A stretch of 64,000 nucleotides of DNA from an uncultured Lachnospiraceae bacterium (GTDB taxonomy: Bacteria > Bacillota > Clostridia > Lachnospirales > Lachnospiraceae): the NCBI GenBank assembly GCA_910577675.1, contig CAJTOR010000005.1, positions 63,980 through 127,979 on the forward strand, written 5' to 3'. The notes beneath the pieces are model-generated. The model was not told the origin of the DNA. It made no database searches and worked only from the letters and a program-made list of their open reading frames with translations. The translations under genes and the position numbers were made by a program. Of the stretch, positions 25,604-34,679 are shown piece by piece; position 1 is the first letter of the stretch; the number at the start of each line of letters is the position of its first letter.

Positions 25604-25647
25604 AGGTGCTGTTGCAAAATCCAAATTTTGCAACAGCACCTTTTTTT
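25604..25647 (+). terminator. Bidirectional terminator between glgB and carB
   Basis: A perfect 17-bp stem (25604-25620 with 25625-25641), loop CCAA, followed by a run of T. It lies between convergent genes; A residues on the left side are few, so it may serve glgB more strongly than carB. Confidence 0.9.
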
Positions 25648-25653
25648 GTTCCA

Positions 25654-28600
25654 CTATATATTTTTAATTTCGCTGTGCAACTGCTGTAGTGATTTTACTT
25701 CACAGTCGCCGTGTTTTTGTACATACAAGATTCCTTTTGCGGTTGCCCTGGCGGCGGCAATCGTTGTCATGTAAGGAACTTTTTCCTTTATGGCAGCTTT
25801 GCGCAGGTAGCTGTCATCGTGCATGCTCTCCTTGCCGATCGGCGAGTTGATAATCAGGCTGATATCGCCGTTTGTGATTAAATCAAGGATGTTCGGGCGG
25901 CCTTCGTAGAGTTTCTTTACGCGCTCTGCCGGGATTCCTGCTTCTGTGATTAGGTCACAGGTGGTTCCGGTTGCAAGAATCTTAAATCCGGCTTCCTTAA
26001 ATAATCCGGCGATTTCCACAACTTCAGGTTTGTCCTTGCGGTTGACAGAGATCAGCACCGTGCCTGAAAGCGGGAGTTTTGTCTGTGTTGCTTCCTGTGC
26101 CTTGTAGAACGCCTCGCCATAGTAGGTGGAGAGTCCGAGCACCTCACCTGTGGAGCGCATTTCCGGACCTAATACCGGGTCAACCTCCGGGAACATATTG
26201 AACGGGAAGACCGCTTCCTTCACCCCATAGTAAGGGATATGCTGCTCTTTTAATGCCGGGACAGGGGACGGGCGGGAAGTGAGTTCCGCCGTGATAATCT
26301 CGGTTGCAAGCGGCACCATGCGTATATTGCATACTTTGGATACCAGCGGCACGGTGCGGGAGGCGCGAGGGTTGGCTTCTAATACATAGACCCTGCCATT
26401 TTCGATTGCGTACTGCATGTTCATAAGACCTTTGACATGCATTTCCTCGGCGATCTTTTTCGTGTATTCCCTTATTGTCGCGACATTTTCCGGGGTGATG
26501 TGCACTGAAGGGATAATGCATGCGGAATCGCCGGAGTGCACGCCCGCAAGCTCGATATGCTCCATAACGGCAGGGACAAATGCATGTGTGCCGTCGCTGA
26601 TAGCGTCCGCCTCACATTCCAGTGCATGGTTTAAGAAGCGGTCAATTAGGATAGGGCGGTCAGGGGTTACGCCGACGGCGGCTTTCATATATCCCTCCAT
26701 GCTCCCGTCGTCGTAGACAACTTCCATGCCGCGTCCGCCTAGCACGTAGGACGGGCGCACCATCACCGGATAACCGATGCGGTTTGCGATGGCGAGCGCC
26801 TCCTCAACGGTGGTTGCCATGCCAGATTCCGGCATCGGGATGCCAAGTTTGTCCATCATTGCGCGGAACTGGTCGCGGTCTTCTGCAAGGTCGATTACAG
26901 AAGGCGGTGTGCCGAGGATTTTCACGCCGTTTTTCTCAAGTTCTGCCGCGAGGTTGAGTGGTGTCTGACCGCCAAACTGCGCGATCACGCCGACCGGTTG
27001 TTCCTTCTGGTAGATGCTTAGTACATCCTCTAAGGTCAGAGGCTCAAAATAGAGTTTGTCCGAGGTGTCGTAATCGGTGGAAACCGTTTCAGGGTTGCAG
27101 TTTACAATAATTGTTTCAAAGCCAAGTTTTTTGAGTGCCAGCGCTGCGTGGACACAGCAGTAATCGAACTCGATGCCCTGGCCGATGCGGTTTGGTCCAC
27201 CGCCAAGGATCATTATTTTCTTGCGGTTGGTGGATACCGGGTTTTTGTCCGGGGCGTTGTACGTGGAGTAGTAGTAAGCGCTGTCTTTTGTGCTGCTTAC
27301 ATGCACGCCCTCCCACGCCTGTGTCACGCCGAGTTCGGTGCGGCGCGCGCGGATATCCGCCTCCGGGATTTCAAGGAGTTTGCTTAAATATTTGTCGGAA
27401 AAGCCGTTTTTCTTCGCTGATATAAGTGCTTCATCGGATGGAAGGGAACCCTTTTTTGCAAGCAGTGCTTCTTCCTCTGTAACCAGTTCCTTCATCTGCT
27501 CGATAAAATAGCGCTTTACCTTTGTGGCTTCATGGATTTCCTCGACGGATGCGCCAGACCGCAGTGCCTCGTACATAATAAAGTGGCGGTCACTTGACGG
27601 GTGCGCTAACATCCTCAGCAGCTCTTCCTTGGATTTATTATTGTAATCTTTTGCAAAGCCCAGGCCGTAGCGCCCGGTTTCCAAGCTGCGGATGGCTTTC
27701 TGGAATGCTTCCTTGTAGGTTTTGCCGATGCTCATTACTTCGCCGACTGCGCGCATCTGCGTGCCGAGTTTGTCCTCCACGCCCTTGAATTTTTCGAATG
27801 CCCAGCGCGCAAATTTGATTACGATATAATCGCCGTCCGGCACATATTTATCGAGAGTCCCGTATTTTCCACACTCGATTTCATCGAGGGTCAGCCCTGC
27901 GGCAAGCATCGCGGATACAAGGGCGATCGGGAAGCCCGTTGCCTTGGAGGCGAGCGCCGAGGAGCGGGATGTGCGCGGGTTAATCTCAATTACAACGATG
28001 CGGTCGGACACCGGGTCGTGCGCGAACTGTACGTTTGTGCCGCCGATAACTTTGACGGAATCGACAATGCGGTAGGCGGCATCCTGTAATCTTGCCTGAA
28101 GTTCTTTTGAGATGGTAAGCATCGGGGCGGCGCAGAAGGAGTCACCTGTGTGTGTGCCCATCGGGTCTATATTTTCGATAAAGCAGACTGTGATCATCTG
28201 CCCCTTTGCGTCGCGCACAATCTCAAGTTCCAGTTCTTCCCAGCCAAGGATTGATTCCTCGACGAGTACCTGCCCGACCAGGCTTGCAGCCAGACCGCGC
28301 GCGCAGACGGTTTTTAATTCCTCTTTGTTGTAGACCAAGCCACCGCCTGCACCGCCCATTGTGTAGGCGGGGCGCAGTACAACCGGGTAGCCTAAGCGGT
28401 CAGCAATGGAAAGAGCCTCATCCACCGAGTAGGAAACTTCGCTGCGTGCCATTTCGATACCGATTTCGTCCATTGATTTCTTAAATTCGATACGGTCTTC
28501 TCCGCGCTCGATCGCATCCACCTGCACGCCGATGACCTGCACATTGTATTTTTCAAGCACACCTTCCTTGGCAAGTTCCGCGCAAAGGTTTAGGCCGGAT

Positions 28601-28878
28601 TGTCCGCCCAGGTTTGGAAGGAGTGCGTCCGGGCGCTCCTTTGCGATTATCTGCTCGAGGCGCTTTACATTGAGCGGCTCGATGTAGGTGACATCCGCGA
28701 TCTCCGGGTCGGTCATGATGGTTGCGGGGTTGGAGTTTACCAGGACGATCTCGTATCCTAGATTTCGCAGTGCCTTTACTGCCTGTGTGCCGGAATAGTC
28801 GAACTCGCATGCCTGCCCGATAATAATCGGACCCGAGCCGATGATTAAGACTTTGTTGATATCCTCTCTTTTTGGCAT
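25654..28878 (-). CDS. carB: Carbamoyl-phosphate synthase large subunit
   Basis: 1074 aa, full length. The N-terminus IGSGPIIIGQACEFDYSG and the repeated half ILGGGPNRIGQGIEFDY mark the two ATP-grasp halves. The C-terminal ~140 residues are the MGS-like allosteric domain (ILATGTTCDLITEAGI). It makes carbamoyl phosphate for pyrimidines and arginine from bicarbonate, ATP and ammonia supplied by the small subunit. No carA precedes it; the upstream gene is a lipoprotein, so the small subunit must be encoded elsewhere. A TATAAT box lies at 28920-28925 on this strand with a poor -35, and GGAGAG precedes the ATG. argH, the arginine branch, is 31 kb away. Confidence 0.97.
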   Translation of the reverse strand: MPKREDINKVLIIGSGPIIIGQACEFDYSGTQAVKALRNLGYEIVLVNSNPATIMTDPEIADVTYIEPLNVKRLEQIIAKERPDALLPNLGGQSGLNLCAELAKEGVLEKYNVQVIGVQVDAIERGEDRIEFKKSMDEIGIEMARSEVSYSVDEALSIADRLGYPVVLRPAYTMGGAGGGLVYNKEELKTVCARGLAASLVGQVLVEESILGWEELELEIVRDAKGQMITVCFIENIDPMGTHTGDSFCAAPMLTISKELQARLQDAAYRIVDSVKVIGGTNVQFAHDPVSDRIVVIEINPRTSRSSALASKATGFPIALVSAMLAAGLTLDEIECGKYGTLDKYVPDGDYIVIKFARWAFEKFKGVEDKLGTQMRAVGEVMSIGKTYKEAFQKAIRSLETGRYGLGFAKDYNNKSKEELLRMLAHPSSDRHFIMYEALRSGASVEEIHEATKVKRYFIEQMKELVTEEEALLAKKGSLPSDEALISAKKNGFSDKYLSKLLEIPEADIRARRTELGVTQAWEGVHVSSTKDSAYYYSTYNAPDKNPVSTNRKKIMILGGGPNRIGQGIEFDYCCVHAALALKKLGFETIIVNCNPETVSTDYDTSDKLYFEPLTLEDVLSIYQKEQPVGVIAQFGGQTPLNLAAELEKNGVKILGTPPSVIDLAEDRDQFRAMMDKLGIPMPESGMATTVEEALAIANRIGYPVMVRPSYVLGGRGMEVVYDDGSMEGYMKAAVGVTPDRPILIDRFLNHALECEADAISDGTHAFVPAVMEHIELAGVHSGDSACIIPSVHITPENVATIREYTKKIAEEMHVKGLMNMQYAIENGRVYVLEANPRASRTVPLVSKVCNIRMVPLATEIITAELTSRPSPVPALKEQHIPYYGVKEAVFPFNMFPEVDPVLGPEMRSTGEVLGLSTYYGEAFYKAQEATQTKLPLSGTVLISVNRKDKPEVVEIAGLFKEAGFKILATGTTCDLITEAGIPAERVKKLYEGRPNILDLITNGDISLIINSPIGKESMHDDSYLRKAAIKEKVPYMTTIAAARATAKGILYVQKHGDCEVKSLQQLHSEIKNI

Positions 28879-28967
28879 AAGACTCTCCTTTTTATTTTTT
28901 TCTTAATTTTTCGTATCCTATTATAATGGAAAACCGGGAAAAATCCTATAGTTTTTTTGAGATTTTT

Positions 28968-29020
28968 GAAAAAGGAACCATCGTGGCGCGATGATTCATC
29001 GTGACGCGGTGATTCCTTTT
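28968..29020 (-). terminator. Terminator after the lipoprotein gene
   Basis: A long imperfect stem, AGGAATCACCGCG... against ...ATGGTTCCT on the minus strand, followed by TTTTTC. It lies between the lipoprotein stop and the carB start, so carB is probably transcribed on its own. Confidence 0.7.
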
Positions 29021-29034
29021 TATTCCTACAGGGC

Positions 29035-29778
29035 TTATTTTGCCTTTGTTACCGATGTAATGTGCGGGTTTACGCCCTTGTACCAGTAAAGGAATCCTTC
29101 CATATCGATCACGTCGCCGACTTTCAGGGATTCAACTGCCTTGTATACTTCGGTTGTATTGTCGCATAAGTAGGATTCCACCGTGAAGGTGTAGGTTTTC
29201 CCATCTTTGGAAACATTAAAATACAGGTCGCTGTTATCTGCCTGTGTGCCGGAACCGTCCCAATTGTAGAGGTACGGGGCTTTGTTGCCATCCTTATCTT
29301 CGCTTTCCTCGACGGTCATACCCTTAAAGGAAACAAGCTGGTTCTGGCGTTTAATCAGGTTGTCGGAGCCGAGGTCGCTGGTAACGTCAACTGCCTTTGC
29401 AATATAGCTGCCTGTCATAATTTCAAATTTGGATACGTCCATAATCTCAATTTCTCCGGACCATTCTTCTTTAAAGCCTGTGACTTTTATCTTGGTTCCG
29501 GTGGTGAGTTTTGCGTATTCTTCCTCGGAGCATGGCATATTGTAGATAAAGTAGGCTCCGTCTTTGTCCTGTGTGTAGAGTGTGGCTTTGTTATCCCACC
29601 AGCTCTGTTTTGCCTGCACGTATGCTTCAATGGTTACTTCTGATTTCAGTTCTGCGGCATCGTACTCCGCGTAGGTCATTACGCCCTCGGACTTTTTGTC
29701 TGCATCGTCGCTCTTTCCGCAGCCGACTGCTGTGAATGCAAGTGCAAGGGAAAGTGCCATTGTCAATAACTTTTTCAT
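29035..29778 (-). CDS. Lipoprotein with OB-fold-like repeats
   Basis: 247 aa from the ATG at 29778 (GGAGG upstream); a longer frame upstream runs into repeat sequence. The start MKKLLTMALSLALAFTAVGCG is a lipoprotein signal with the lipobox Cys at residue 20, so the protein is anchored outside the membrane. Two similar segments (VTIEAYVQAKQSWW... TKIKVTGFKEEWSGEIEI and LVSFKGMTVEE... GDVIDMEGFLYWYKG) have the strand pattern of OB folds. No catalytic motif is visible. Function is unknown; binding of a small ligand or glycan is possible. Confidence 0.8.
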   Translation of the reverse strand: MKKLLTMALSLALAFTAVGCGKSDDADKKSEGVMTYAEYDAAELKSEVTIEAYVQAKQSWWDNKATLYTQDKDGAYFIYNMPCSEEEYAKLTTGTKIKVTGFKEEWSGEIEIMDVSKFEIMTGSYIAKAVDVTSDLGSDNLIKRQNQLVSFKGMTVEESEDKDGNKAPYLYNWDGSGTQADNSDLYFNVSKDGKTYTFTVESYLCDNTTEVYKAVESLKVGDVIDMEGFLYWYKGVNPHITSVTKAK

Positions 29779-29795
29779 AAATCTTTTCCTCCATT

Positions 29796-29980
29796 TTAAG
29801 TTCCGTATGCCCCCTCCCAGTACCAAGCACGGCAGAGAATTTTTTGTCCGCACAGCTCCCAAAAAATCCTCTGGGCACTGTCCGGGGGGCATACTGATTT
29901 AAGTTCCGTATGCCCCCTCCCAGTACCATGTAAGGCAGAGAATTTTTTGGGAGTACGGTGTGGGGGTATACTGATTTAGT
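29796..29980. repeat. Two tandem copies of a palindromic repeat
   Basis: Two head-to-tail units start at about 29797 and 29900 and share an identical 29-bp start (core TCCGTATGCCCCCTCCCAG), an AGAGAATTTTTTG segment and the end CATACTGATTTA or a close form. In the first unit GTATGCCCCC pairs with GGGGGGCATAC, so the unit can fold into one long hairpin. A third, diverged copy is at 47891-47961. No gene is in the 254-bp gap. Confidence 0.7.
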
Positions 29981-30032
29981 TTATTTGAATCAATGACATT
30001 ATACACGATATTTTTTATAAATCAATGGTTTT

Positions 30033-31628
30033 TTATGATTTCTTTTTCTTTTTTAATGTGTCGTATGTCACATATGAAATAATTCCAAACCATGTAATAC
30101 CGAGTGCGAAGAGCAAAAACAGGGCGGTTGGCGGGAGTTTGCCAAGATCCTTTTTTCCTGCGGTGGTGCCCTCTTTTTGGTCGAGGCGGTAAAGGGAGGT
30201 GACATCGGAGAAGAGTTTTTCCATAAATGCGTCGTCAACAGCCCCGCCGCGCCTTATGGATTTGGCAACATTCTCTATCATCTGTCCGGCGGCATCGCGC
30301 AGGGAGGCGGAACCGTTAAAGACCGGAGTAACAAAAGTATTATCCATATTTTCAAGAAGGAGTTTGGAGGCCTTGATTTTTACATCATAGTAGGCATCAT
30401 TGTCCTTTCCCATCTGGGACAGATAATCCTGATAGATGGCATCTTCCTGCGCCTTTTTTGTAACCGGGATATAGCCCTCCGTCCTCGCGTAAGCAATCTG
30501 TACTTCGTTGGTCAGAAGATACTGTGCAAAGAGCCAGGAGGCAAGCACCTCCTGCGGGTTCGCCTTGTTGAAAATGCAGACCGAAGGACCTTGTGAAATC
30601 ATCTGCGGGTTTTTGGTGTCAAACTGCGGAATCGGCATGACAACGGTTTCAAAATCGACCAGCGCGTCCTTGCTGATATCCGAAAGCGGGGCATCAGAAC
30701 CCATCCAGGAAGCTCCCGCGGTGGAATCAATCGCGAAAAGACACTGTCCGGCATTAAAGAAATTTCCAGGGTAGCTCGAAATCTTAAAAGTCGAGAATGA
30801 CTCTTTTTTAACATGCTCCGCAATCCCGTAAAGCAGTTCTGTTGTGGTGTCATTGAAAATTTCGATTGTGCCGTCCGCCTTCGAATATCCTGCATCTTTT
30901 TGCCTGAGCATCTGGATCATCATATTGTCCGTCGATTTGTAAATAAATGGAATCATAACTTTCTGGCCGTTTACAATATAATTGCCGTCGGCATCCTTTG
31001 CGGTCGCAGCATCCGAAACCTCCCAGACAAAATCCCAGGTCAGTATATCGGGAATTGTGTAGCCGAGCGCTTCCACATAATCTTTGTTGATATAGCAGGC
31101 TTCTGTTGAACGCATAAAAGGAAGAGCATAGTAGTGGTCTTTAAATGCGCATTCGTTGAGGAACTGCGGGATGATCTCATCGGATGCCGCTGCGTCAAAT
31201 AACAGTTTTTCGCCGCCGAGCCCATAGTCCGTGTCCATAAACAGTCCGTCCAATGGGACAACCACGTTGTTTCCGGTCAGGTATGTCGCGATATGATCCG
31301 GGTAAGTAATACATACATTTGGTGTTGTGCCCGTCGCTATATTTGTGATAACATCATTATAAATCCTGCCATAATCCGTATACAGGCGAAGGTTCACTGT
31401 GATATTCGGGTACAGCGAGGTAAAGCCCTCAATTGCATTTTGATAAATCTGGGTTTGCGTTTTGTTGGTATCATTTTTTGCCCAGAAGGTAATCTCGTAA
31501 TTTTTTGAGGTATCAAACTCTTCAGGTATAGAAAATTCTGCAAGCCCGCGCGAACCGTGGCAGGCTGCCAGACAGGAAAAACTGTAAAGCGCCGCCAGTA
31601 GTCCCAGCCGTTTATAGTTCCGGTTCAT
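30033..31628 (-). CDS. Sugar ABC transporter substrate-binding lipoprotein with C-terminal membrane helix
   Basis: 531 aa. The signal MNRNYKRLGLLAALYSFSCLAAC ends in a lipobox (LAAC). The body fits the cluster 1 solute-binding fold (ITFWAKNDTNKTQ, GTTPNVCITYPDHIATYL, STAGASWMG, PEGYIPVTKKA-like end). Unusually, residues ~495-520 (LFLLFALGITWFGIISYV) form a hydrophobic helix followed by TLKKKKKS, which would anchor the C-terminus as well. It is the last gene of a run with two permeases and an ATPase, so it should deliver an oligosaccharide or sugar to them. The substrate is not apparent. Confidence 0.9.
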   Translation of the reverse strand: MNRNYKRLGLLAALYSFSCLAACHGSRGLAEFSIPEEFDTSKNYEITFWAKNDTNKTQTQIYQNAIEGFTSLYPNITVNLRLYTDYGRIYNDVITNIATGTTPNVCITYPDHIATYLTGNNVVVPLDGLFMDTDYGLGGEKLLFDAAASDEIIPQFLNECAFKDHYYALPFMRSTEACYINKDYVEALGYTIPDILTWDFVWEVSDAATAKDADGNYIVNGQKVMIPFIYKSTDNMMIQMLRQKDAGYSKADGTIEIFNDTTTELLYGIAEHVKKESFSTFKISSYPGNFFNAGQCLFAIDSTAGASWMGSDAPLSDISKDALVDFETVVMPIPQFDTKNPQMISQGPSVCIFNKANPQEVLASWLFAQYLLTNEVQIAYARTEGYIPVTKKAQEDAIYQDYLSQMGKDNDAYYDVKIKASKLLLENMDNTFVTPVFNGSASLRDAAGQMIENVAKSIRRGGAVDDAFMEKLFSDVTSLYRLDQKEGTTAGKKDLGKLPPTALFLLFALGITWFGIISYVTYDTLKKKKKS

Positions 31629-31652
31629 AGAAAGCCCCCTTTTTAATGATCT

Positions 31653-31676
31653 GTCAAAGGAAATTCATATCCCTAT
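31653..31676. repeat. 24-bp repeat, inverted copy of 22798-22821
   Basis: An exact reverse complement of the repeat at 22798. It lies in the 99-bp gap between the MalG-like permease and the binding-protein gene. Confidence 0.55.
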
Positions 31677-31727
31677 ACTGCTTTGCAGCTTGTCCGATGG
31701 GTTAAAAAATATCCTGTTGCTGTTAGA

Positions 31728-32603
31728 TTAACCCTTCATACCGCCCCTTAAAACACCCGCCATAATTTTTTTGCGGAATGCGAGGAAGAGGAGGATTAGC
31801 GGCAGGGAGATCACGACGACCGCCGCCATCATCGCGGGAATGTTCTCGCGGCCAAAGCCGTTTTCGCGGATTTCCTGTATGCCGTTTGAAACAAGGTAGT
31901 AATCCGGGTTATCCGTGATTAACCGTGGCCAGACATAGGAATTCCAGCATTCGATAATCTTTAGGATGGCGACTGTAATCAGTGTCGGGCGGCAGATTGG
32001 CAGCATTACGCGGCGCAGGTAGCGAAGATCAGACGTGCCGTCCACCTTTGCGGCATAGTAAAGTGTGTCCGGTATCTGTGCAAAATTTTCCCGGAGCAGA
32101 TAGATATAGAAAACGGAGGTGACGGACGGGAGAATCAGACCGGTAAAACTGTTGCGCAGCCCCGCGTCCGTAATGGTCACAAAATTTGTTATGATAACCA
32201 GCTCGTTCGGTATCATCATAAGGGCAAGAAACAGTGTGAAAACCAGGTTCTTGCCTCGGAATGAAAGCCTTGCGAACGCAAAGGCGGCAAGCGTGGTTAC
32301 AAAGAGCATCAGCGCGGTTGTGACCGCGGTAAAGAGCAGGGTGTTTAGCAGGTATCTCCCGAGAGGCACCGAGATAAAGGCATCCGCGTAATTTTGCAGT
32401 GTCGGTGAGAGGGTAAAAAATTTCGGGATATATTCCGCATTGTAGGTGCCATAACTTTTGAGGGAGGTGAGCACCATCCAGTAAAATGGGAACAGCACCA
32501 TAAGCGCCCAGAGAACAAGCATGGCATAAACAAAAATATTGCGGAGTATGCGGCGCGTTTTTGCAGATTTTTCTATTTTTTGGTAATCGGTATATGTTTC
32601 CAT
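31728..32603 (-). CDS. Sugar ABC transporter permease, MalG type
   Basis: 291 aa from the ATG at 32603, with GTGAGGA five bases upstream; a GTG at 32615 is part of that site. Six membrane helices are apparent. The EAA loop reads YYAAKVDGTSDLRYLRRVMLPICRP, the cytoplasmic contact with the ATPase. The gene follows the MalF-type permease by 14 bp. It forms half of the membrane channel for carbohydrate uptake. Confidence 0.92.
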   Translation of the reverse strand: METYTDYQKIEKSAKTRRILRNIFVYAMLVLWALMVLFPFYWMVLTSLKSYGTYNAEYIPKFFTLSPTLQNYADAFISVPLGRYLLNTLLFTAVTTALMLFVTTLAAFAFARLSFRGKNLVFTLFLALMMIPNELVIITNFVTITDAGLRNSFTGLILPSVTSVFYIYLLRENFAQIPDTLYYAAKVDGTSDLRYLRRVMLPICRPTLITVAILKIIECWNSYVWPRLITDNPDYYLVSNGIQEIRENGFGRENIPAMMAAVVVISLPLILLFLAFRKKIMAGVLRGGMKG

Positions 32604-32617
32604 GTAAATCCTCACTT

Positions 32618-33511
32618 TTAGTAATGAACGTGCTTTTTGCTTACCAGCAAATTGATGCAGGTGATTGTGAGCACAATGACAAACAGGATGATTGCCGCTG
32701 CGGATGCGTAGGACGGGTAGCCGCCGGAGTCGCCGTAGAGCATGTCGTAGACATAGCCCACAATGGTGTTCATGCCCGCGGCATTCAGGTTCGTCCCAAA
32801 GAGTGCCACTGCGTCGGAGTAGGCTTTAAAAGCGCCGATAAAGCCGGTGATAACCAGGTAAAAGACCATCGGGGAGATCATCGGCAGTGTGATGCGGTAA
32901 AAGATGCGCCTGCGCCCGGTGCCATCCACGCGCGCGGCATTGTAATAATCCTGGTTCACCGAGGCGAGTGCGCCGGTTAGTACAAGGATTTTAAATGGAA
33001 GGACAACCCAGACCGTATAAAAGCAGAGGACAAACATTTTTGCCCAGTAAGGTCCCTCGATAAAATCCACGGAGGGACTGCCGAACCAGTGAAGAAAAAG
33101 GTTGATTAACCCGTCGGAGTACGCGGTCTTTTTAAAAAGGATCATAAAGACCAGCCCGACCGCAAGCGTATTTGTGACATAGGGCAGAAAGTAAATGGTC
33201 TGGAAGAGCTCGCGCAGCCGTTTGATTGAGATTAAACAGGTGGAGATTAAAAGTGCGAGTCCGGTTGAAACAGGTACTGTGATGATAACCAGCAGGAATG
33301 TATTTTTTAATGCCTGCAAAAAATAGGGGTCATGCAGCACATAGGAATAATTGTAGCTGCCGACCCCCATAAAGGTCTGGGAGGCTGAGTTATATCCCTC
33401 CTCAAAGGAGTAGACAAGTACGTCAATAAGTGGGTAAACCATAAATATCAGCAGGAAGAGGAGGGCAGGCAGCAGGTAGAGCCAGGCTTTCCGGTTTTGT
33501 TTTTCCATCAT
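32618..33511 (-). CDS. Sugar ABC transporter permease, MalF type
   Basis: 297 aa with six membrane helices; the start AWLYLLPALLFLLIFMVYPL is typical for this subfamily. The EAA motif reads YYNAARVDGTGRRRIFYRIT. It begins four bases after the ATPase gene ends, so coupling is likely. Together with the MalG-type protein it makes the translocation pore. Confidence 0.92.
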   Translation of the reverse strand: MMEKQNRKAWLYLLPALLFLLIFMVYPLIDVLVYSFEEGYNSASQTFMGVGSYNYSYVLHDPYFLQALKNTFLLVIITVPVSTGLALLISTCLISIKRLRELFQTIYFLPYVTNTLAVGLVFMILFKKTAYSDGLINLFLHWFGSPSVDFIEGPYWAKMFVLCFYTVWVVLPFKILVLTGALASVNQDYYNAARVDGTGRRRIFYRITLPMISPMVFYLVITGFIGAFKAYSDAVALFGTNLNAAGMNTIVGYVYDMLYGDSGGYPSYASAAAIILFVIVLTITCINLLVSKKHVHY

Positions 33512-33515
33512 TATA

Positions 33516-34634
33516 TTATACCTCCGCTAAGGGGATTGGATTGCATTCTATCCGCTCCCCTGTTTCTTTCCGGAACAGAAAGACTTTTTTGGGTTTGAGG
33601 GAGAAATGCACAGTCCCCGCACTGAATGAAGGGGTTTTCTCCGCATTGATAATCGCGCGGAGCGTTCCGTTTTCACAGGCGGGATTGGTGGAGATAACAC
33701 TTACATCGCGCCCCATCACCTCAAGGCGTGTAAGCGCGCAGGATAGGGCACCGTTTTCTGAGAGCAGGAAACCTTCCGGGCGGATGCCGACTAATACTTC
33801 GCCTGCTGTGATGCCCGGTGTTTTAAGTACTGCTTCATCACCGATATAGAGCCTGCTATCCCTGATATTTCCGGAAAAAACATTGATTGGCGGCGTGCCG
33901 AGGAATTTTGCGACAAAGAGGTTTGACGGGTTGTCATAAACTTCCTGCGGGGCACCAATCTGTTGGATAATGCCATCCTTCATCACAACAATCAGGTCGG
34001 AGATGCTCATCGCCTCATCCTGGTCGTGCGTGACAAAAACAGTGGTAATCTGCGTTTCCTGCTGGATGCGTCTGATTTCCTCGCGCGTTTTAAGGCGGAG
34101 GCGCGCGTCAAGGTTGGAGAGAGGCTCATCAAGTAACAGGACGCGCGGCATTTTTACGAGGGCGCGGGCGATGGCAACGCGCTGCTGCTGGCCGCCGGAA
34201 AGTTCTTTTGGCCTGCGGTCCATCAACTCCTCAATCTGCACAAGTTTTGCCACTTTGTACGCGCGCTCCTTCATTTCCTCCTTGGACAGTTTTTGCGCCC
34301 CTTTTAGATTTTCGAGCGGGAAAGTGATATTTTTCTGGACGGTCAGGTGCGGGTAGAGTGCGTAATTCTGGAAAACCAGACCGACTCCGCGGTTTTCCGG
34401 GGCAAGTTTTGTAACATCGTCATCTCCGAAAAAGATTTTACCCTCCGTCGGGGCGAGCAGACCGCAGATTAAATTTAGCGTCGTGCTCTTGCCGCAGCCG
34501 GACGGGCCTAAAAGCCCCACAAGCTTGCCGTCCGGGATCTCGAAATCAAAATCGTTTACTGCGGTAACTTCCCCGCGGGATTTTCTGCTGCGGGCGGGGA
34601 AGCGCTTAGTCAGGTGCTGCAATACTATCTTCAT
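33516..34634 (-). CDS. Sugar ABC transporter ATPase (MsmK/UgpC type)
   Basis: 372 aa. Walker A GPSGCGKST, Q-loop QNYALYPH, signature LSGGQQQRVAIARAL, Walker B VLLLDEPLSNLD and switch His in VFVTHDQDEAMS are all intact. After ~240 residues there is a TOBE-type regulatory domain (VGIRPEGF). In many Firmicutes one such ATPase serves several importers from elsewhere; here it is encoded with its own permeases. GGAGG precedes the ATG. Confidence 0.94.
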   Translation of the reverse strand: MKIVLQHLTKRFPARSRKSRGEVTAVNDFDFEIPDGKLVGLLGPSGCGKSTTLNLICGLLAPTEGKIFFGDDDVTKLAPENRGVGLVFQNYALYPHLTVQKNITFPLENLKGAQKLSKEEMKERAYKVAKLVQIEELMDRRPKELSGGQQQRVAIARALVKMPRVLLLDEPLSNLDARLRLKTREEIRRIQQETQITTVFVTHDQDEAMSISDLIVVMKDGIIQQIGAPQEVYDNPSNLFVAKFLGTPPINVFSGNIRDSRLYIGDEAVLKTPGITAGEVLVGIRPEGFLLSENGALSCALTRLEVMGRDVSVISTNPACENGTLRAIINAEKTPSFSAGTVHFSLKPKKVFLFRKETGERIECNPIPLAEV

Positions 34635-34679
34635 TTGGAACCTCCGTATTCAAATGGTATTTGGTGGCGCTTATAGGGT

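Noticed and set aside
25654..28878. Many long ORFs antisense to carB and to other GC-richer genes
   Set aside because: They follow codon-position shadows of the real genes, lack ribosome sites and show no family motifs.
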